The notes under the pieces are model-generated. The model made no database searches, was not told the origin of the DNA, and saw only the letters and a program-made list of their open reading frames with translations. DNA of 7,208 nt from Chloroflexota bacterium (GTDB taxonomy: Bacteria; Chloroflexota; Anaerolineae; UBA1429). Positions 5,633 to 7,208 of this stretch are shown piece after piece. The stretch's first letter is position 1. Each line of letters starts with the position of its first letter. The stretch covers positions 1 through 7,208 of the forward strand of contig JAAYXX010000319.1 in assembly GCA_012515695.1 (NCBI GenBank), written 5' to 3'. Made by a program: the position numbers and the translations under genes.

Positions 5633-6874
5633 CTAGTATGGCATCGCTTCCGCAGGCACTTCATGGCGCGCCCGCAGCTTTTCCACTGGATGAGGCCCTT
5701 CCGTCTCCACGCGATAATCCTGCCCGCGCTTTTCAATATGCTCCTTGATCACGTCGCGGCTCGGCACAAAGCCGTTGCCATTCACCATCTTTTGATAGGA
5801 ATAGAACCGATGGTCCTTCGGGAGACTGTCTACCGGCACAAACTCGGTCCCATTCGCCGTCAAGCTGGTCTGCTCTGCCATCACTTGCCGAACATAGTCC
5901 TTGTTGGACTGCATAATCGTCGGCTGGGGGAACTCGCCAGGGAGCATCTCGGCGATATCCTTGTTCTCCATTTGCTTCACCAACTCGCGGTCATAGTGCA
6001 GGTGGGCCAGCTCCATCTCCAGATGCGTCTGCCATATCTGCTTGACCCTGGGGTCAGGCTCGGACTGCATACAAGACCAATACATATACGCTTCGTTATA
6101 GTCGTGCATCGCCATCATCTCGAGCCAGGTGCAGTTTGGGTCGGCCAGCGACTCGTAGTGGCTGACGTGCTGCTCCTCAATCTGGGCGATTTCCAGATAC
6201 AGCCCACGCCCCAACATGGACGGGTATCGGTTGCCCACATTCATGTAATAGTTCATCGTCTGCTGCTCTGCCGCGGTGATGGTGAGAATATGCATATTGG
6301 TGAGGGGATCGGCTGTCTTGCAGTCGACGTGCTTGCGCACTGAATCAAAGGGGTGGCGATGCTCATCCATCGTGGGGCGTCCCGGCATGATCTCGGTATA
6401 GTCGCCCACAATGCGCTCGGCCTTGATGCCATCGTCCATCTCCAACAGGTTGGCGTAACGATAGAGATGGTCGAAATCTTCGAGCAAGGCGAAATCCAGC
6501 GCCGCCTTGACGTACGGGTCCGGCTCGGTGCGGGCCAGATAGGCGGTGAGATCGACAGCAACCTGCTCATATCCAATCGTCACTTCGAGCGTGGATTCAC
6601 TGGCAGGGATCATCCAGTTGACCATCTTTTGCTGCTGTTGCTCCACCCGCCGCACCATCGCCAGGTTGCGCTTGAGGTCCATGTCTTCTACATGCCGGGC
6701 AAATTGATGTAGGAAAAGGGCAGCCTCGACCTCAATCCCGTTCATCAGGATACCACGCGTCCGCGTGTAGGGGTCTACGTCAAGCTTGGAGTACGGCTGG
6801 ACATCCAGCGTCTCCCAATTGCGAATCTGCTTCTCCAGTGGTATACCCTTCTCTTGCCACACGTTAAACCCCAT
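5633..6874 (-). CDS. Tandem ferritin-like domain protein, uncharacterised
   Basis: The product has 413 residues and no signal peptide or membrane helix, so it is probably cytosolic. Residues about 40-146 and 189-302 each look like a ferritin-like four-helix bundle. Putative metal ligands are E48, E78xxQ81, E103 and D133xxH136 in the first, and E203, E233xxH236, D258 (or E261) and E288xxH291 in the second. The halves align at a constant offset of 155 residues; for example TEPDPYVK (116-123) matches SEPDPRVK (271-278). A non-bundle tail (about 324-413) is polar and Pro-rich. There is no rubredoxin-type cysteine set, which argues against a rubrerythrin. Ferritin-like di-iron or di-manganese proteins store iron, remove peroxide or oxidise substrates; which applies here is unknown. 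GAGGAG stands 7 bases before the ATG. The gene has its own strong promoter and long leader. Confidence 0.85.
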   Translation of the reverse strand: MGFNVWQEKGIPLEKQIRNWETLDVQPYSKLDVDPYTRTRGILMNGIEVEAALFLHQFARHVEDMDLKRNLAMVRRVEQQQQKMVNWMIPASESTLEVTIGYEQVAVDLTAYLARTEPDPYVKAALDFALLEDFDHLYRYANLLEMDDGIKAERIVGDYTEIMPGRPTMDEHRHPFDSVRKHVDCKTADPLTNMHILTITAAEQQTMNYYMNVGNRYPSMLGRGLYLEIAQIEEQHVSHYESLADPNCTWLEMMAMHDYNEAYMYWSCMQSEPDPRVKQIWQTHLEMELAHLHYDRELVKQMENKDIAEMLPGEFPQPTIMQSNKDYVRQVMAEQTSLTANGTEFVPVDSLPKDHRFYSYQKMVNGNGFVPSRDVIKEHIEKRGQDYRVETEGPHPVEKLRARHEVPAEAMPY

Positions 6875-7117
6875 AGCTTTGCTCCTCTTTTCATCAGTTC
6901 ACACTACACAGTTGGCCGACCATGTAGCCATGTACAGGTGCAAGAGGAAGCGAAGGTGTCAACCATCCAAAAGGGCAACAGAAGCGCATCATCAGAGCGG
7001 TTTGCCAGAGGGGCGTTCCAAAACGAGCAATACGGGGAGAGCGGGTCTGCGTACCAGACACCCATCCATGAAGCAACAAGTAGCAATAGCAGGTGCTACG
7101 GATCGTCGGGTCGACCT
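6875..7117 (-). promoter_or_regulatory. Long 5' leader of the ferritin-like gene
   Basis: About 240 untranslated bases separate the predicted transcription start (near 7117) from the ATG at 6874. One hairpin has a six-base stem, GTAGCA (7080-7085) with TGCTAC (7094-7099), and an eight-base loop. I do not recognise a known riboswitch or a convincing small gene. The ribosome binding site is GAGGAG (6887 to 6882). The length suggests room for post-transcriptional control. Confidence 0.4.
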
Positions 7118-7123
7118 GAAAAC

Positions 7124-7152
7124 ATTATAACGACAATGTACATGGGTGTCAA
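7124..7152 (-). promoter_or_regulatory. Consensus sigma-70-type promoter of the ferritin-like gene
   Basis: On the minus strand, TTGACA (7152 to 7147) and TATAAT (7129 to 7124) are separated by exactly 17 bases. Both hexamers and the spacing are perfect consensus. Such a promoter would be strong unless repressed, and the palindromes overlapping it could be the means. Transcription should start near 7117. Confidence 0.88.
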
Positions 7153-7170
7153 TGCACATTGGCATATGCC
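7136..7170. promoter_or_regulatory. Cluster of short palindromes over the ferritin-like gene promoter (possible operators)
   Basis: Three symmetric elements lie close together. ATGTACAT (7136-7143, perfect) is within the -10/-35 spacer. AATGCACATT (7151-7160, symmetric apart from its central two bases) overlaps the edge of the -35. GGCATATGCC (7161-7170, perfect 10-base palindrome) directly abuts it. AATGTACAT and AATGCACAT also form a near-direct repeat with a 16-base offset. The placement fits repressor or activator binding. I cannot match the elements to a known Fur, PerR or similar box. The remaining 38 bases to the window edge show nothing I can call. Confidence 0.35.
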
Positions 7171-7208
7171 GCCAAATGTCGCTGGAAGGGAATTGGACCG
7201 CCGCCATC

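Noticed and set aside
5597..6343. A long plus-strand reading frame of 248 codons opposite the ferritin-like gene.
   Set aside because: It is antisense to a gene with clear ligand motifs, an internal duplication and a good ribosome binding site. Its own product is His- and Leu-rich with no recognisable domain, as expected of a shadow frame.
6936..6962. A second promoter in the ferritin-like leader, from a minus-strand TTGACA at 6962 to 6957.
   Set aside because: No acceptable -10 hexamer lies 16 to 18 bases downstream; the nearest candidates need spacing over 20.
6992..7207. A minus-strand frame of 71 codons at the right edge.
   Set aside because: It runs through a perfect promoter, starts with no ribosome binding site I can support and has no domain signature. 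The region is better explained as promoter plus leader.

Overview
This window is ordinary bacterial chromosome. It is moderately GC-rich, has dense protein genes with clear Shine-Dalgarno sequences, and contains three near-consensus housekeeping-sigma promoters. I see no insertion sequence, CRISPR array, tRNA, rRNA or phage structural gene. The gene content (two AI-2E-family permeases, a cysteine-free ribosomal protein S4, a DUF3618 protein and a Holin-X-type protein) suggests an environmental bacterium, possibly Chloroflexota. That assignment is a guess, because nothing here is a decisive lineage marker.

Layout. (1) 2-2379, plus strand: two adjacent AI-2E/PerM-family membrane protein genes, the first cut by the window edge. 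The second follows it almost without a gap. (2) 2408-3131, plus strand: a stand-alone rpsD (30S protein S4) with its own TTGACA-16-TATAAT promoter and an 80-nt leader. (3) 3213-5559, minus strand: a complete transcription unit converging on rpsD. It has a promoter with an extended -10, a leader of about 230 nt, then three genes: a LEA-like coiled-coil protein with a C-terminal membrane helix, a Holin-X (YqjE-like) two-helix membrane protein, and a DUF3618 protein with two hydrophobic segments. It ends in a strong intrinsic terminator. (4) 5633-7152, minus strand: a 413-residue ferritin-like protein behind a perfect TTGACA-17-TATAAT promoter and a leader of about 240 nt.

The three-gene operon resembles in composition the enterobacterial yqjD-yqjE-yqjK envelope/stationary-phase cluster (small membrane-anchored helical proteins plus a Holin-X protein), so an envelope-stress or membrane-organising role is a reasonable inference. 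The ferritin-like gene lies just upstream on the same strand with no recognisable terminator between them, so partial co-expression is possible.

The most striking signal is inside the ferritin-like protein. It is an internal duplication with an exact 155-residue offset. The putative metal-ligand positions are spaced 30/25/30 in both halves: E48-E78-E103-D133 and E203-E233-D258-E288. Each half departs from the canonical E/ExxH/E/ExxH set in a different way. This suggests two stacked, non-equivalent four-helix di-metal sites in one chain.
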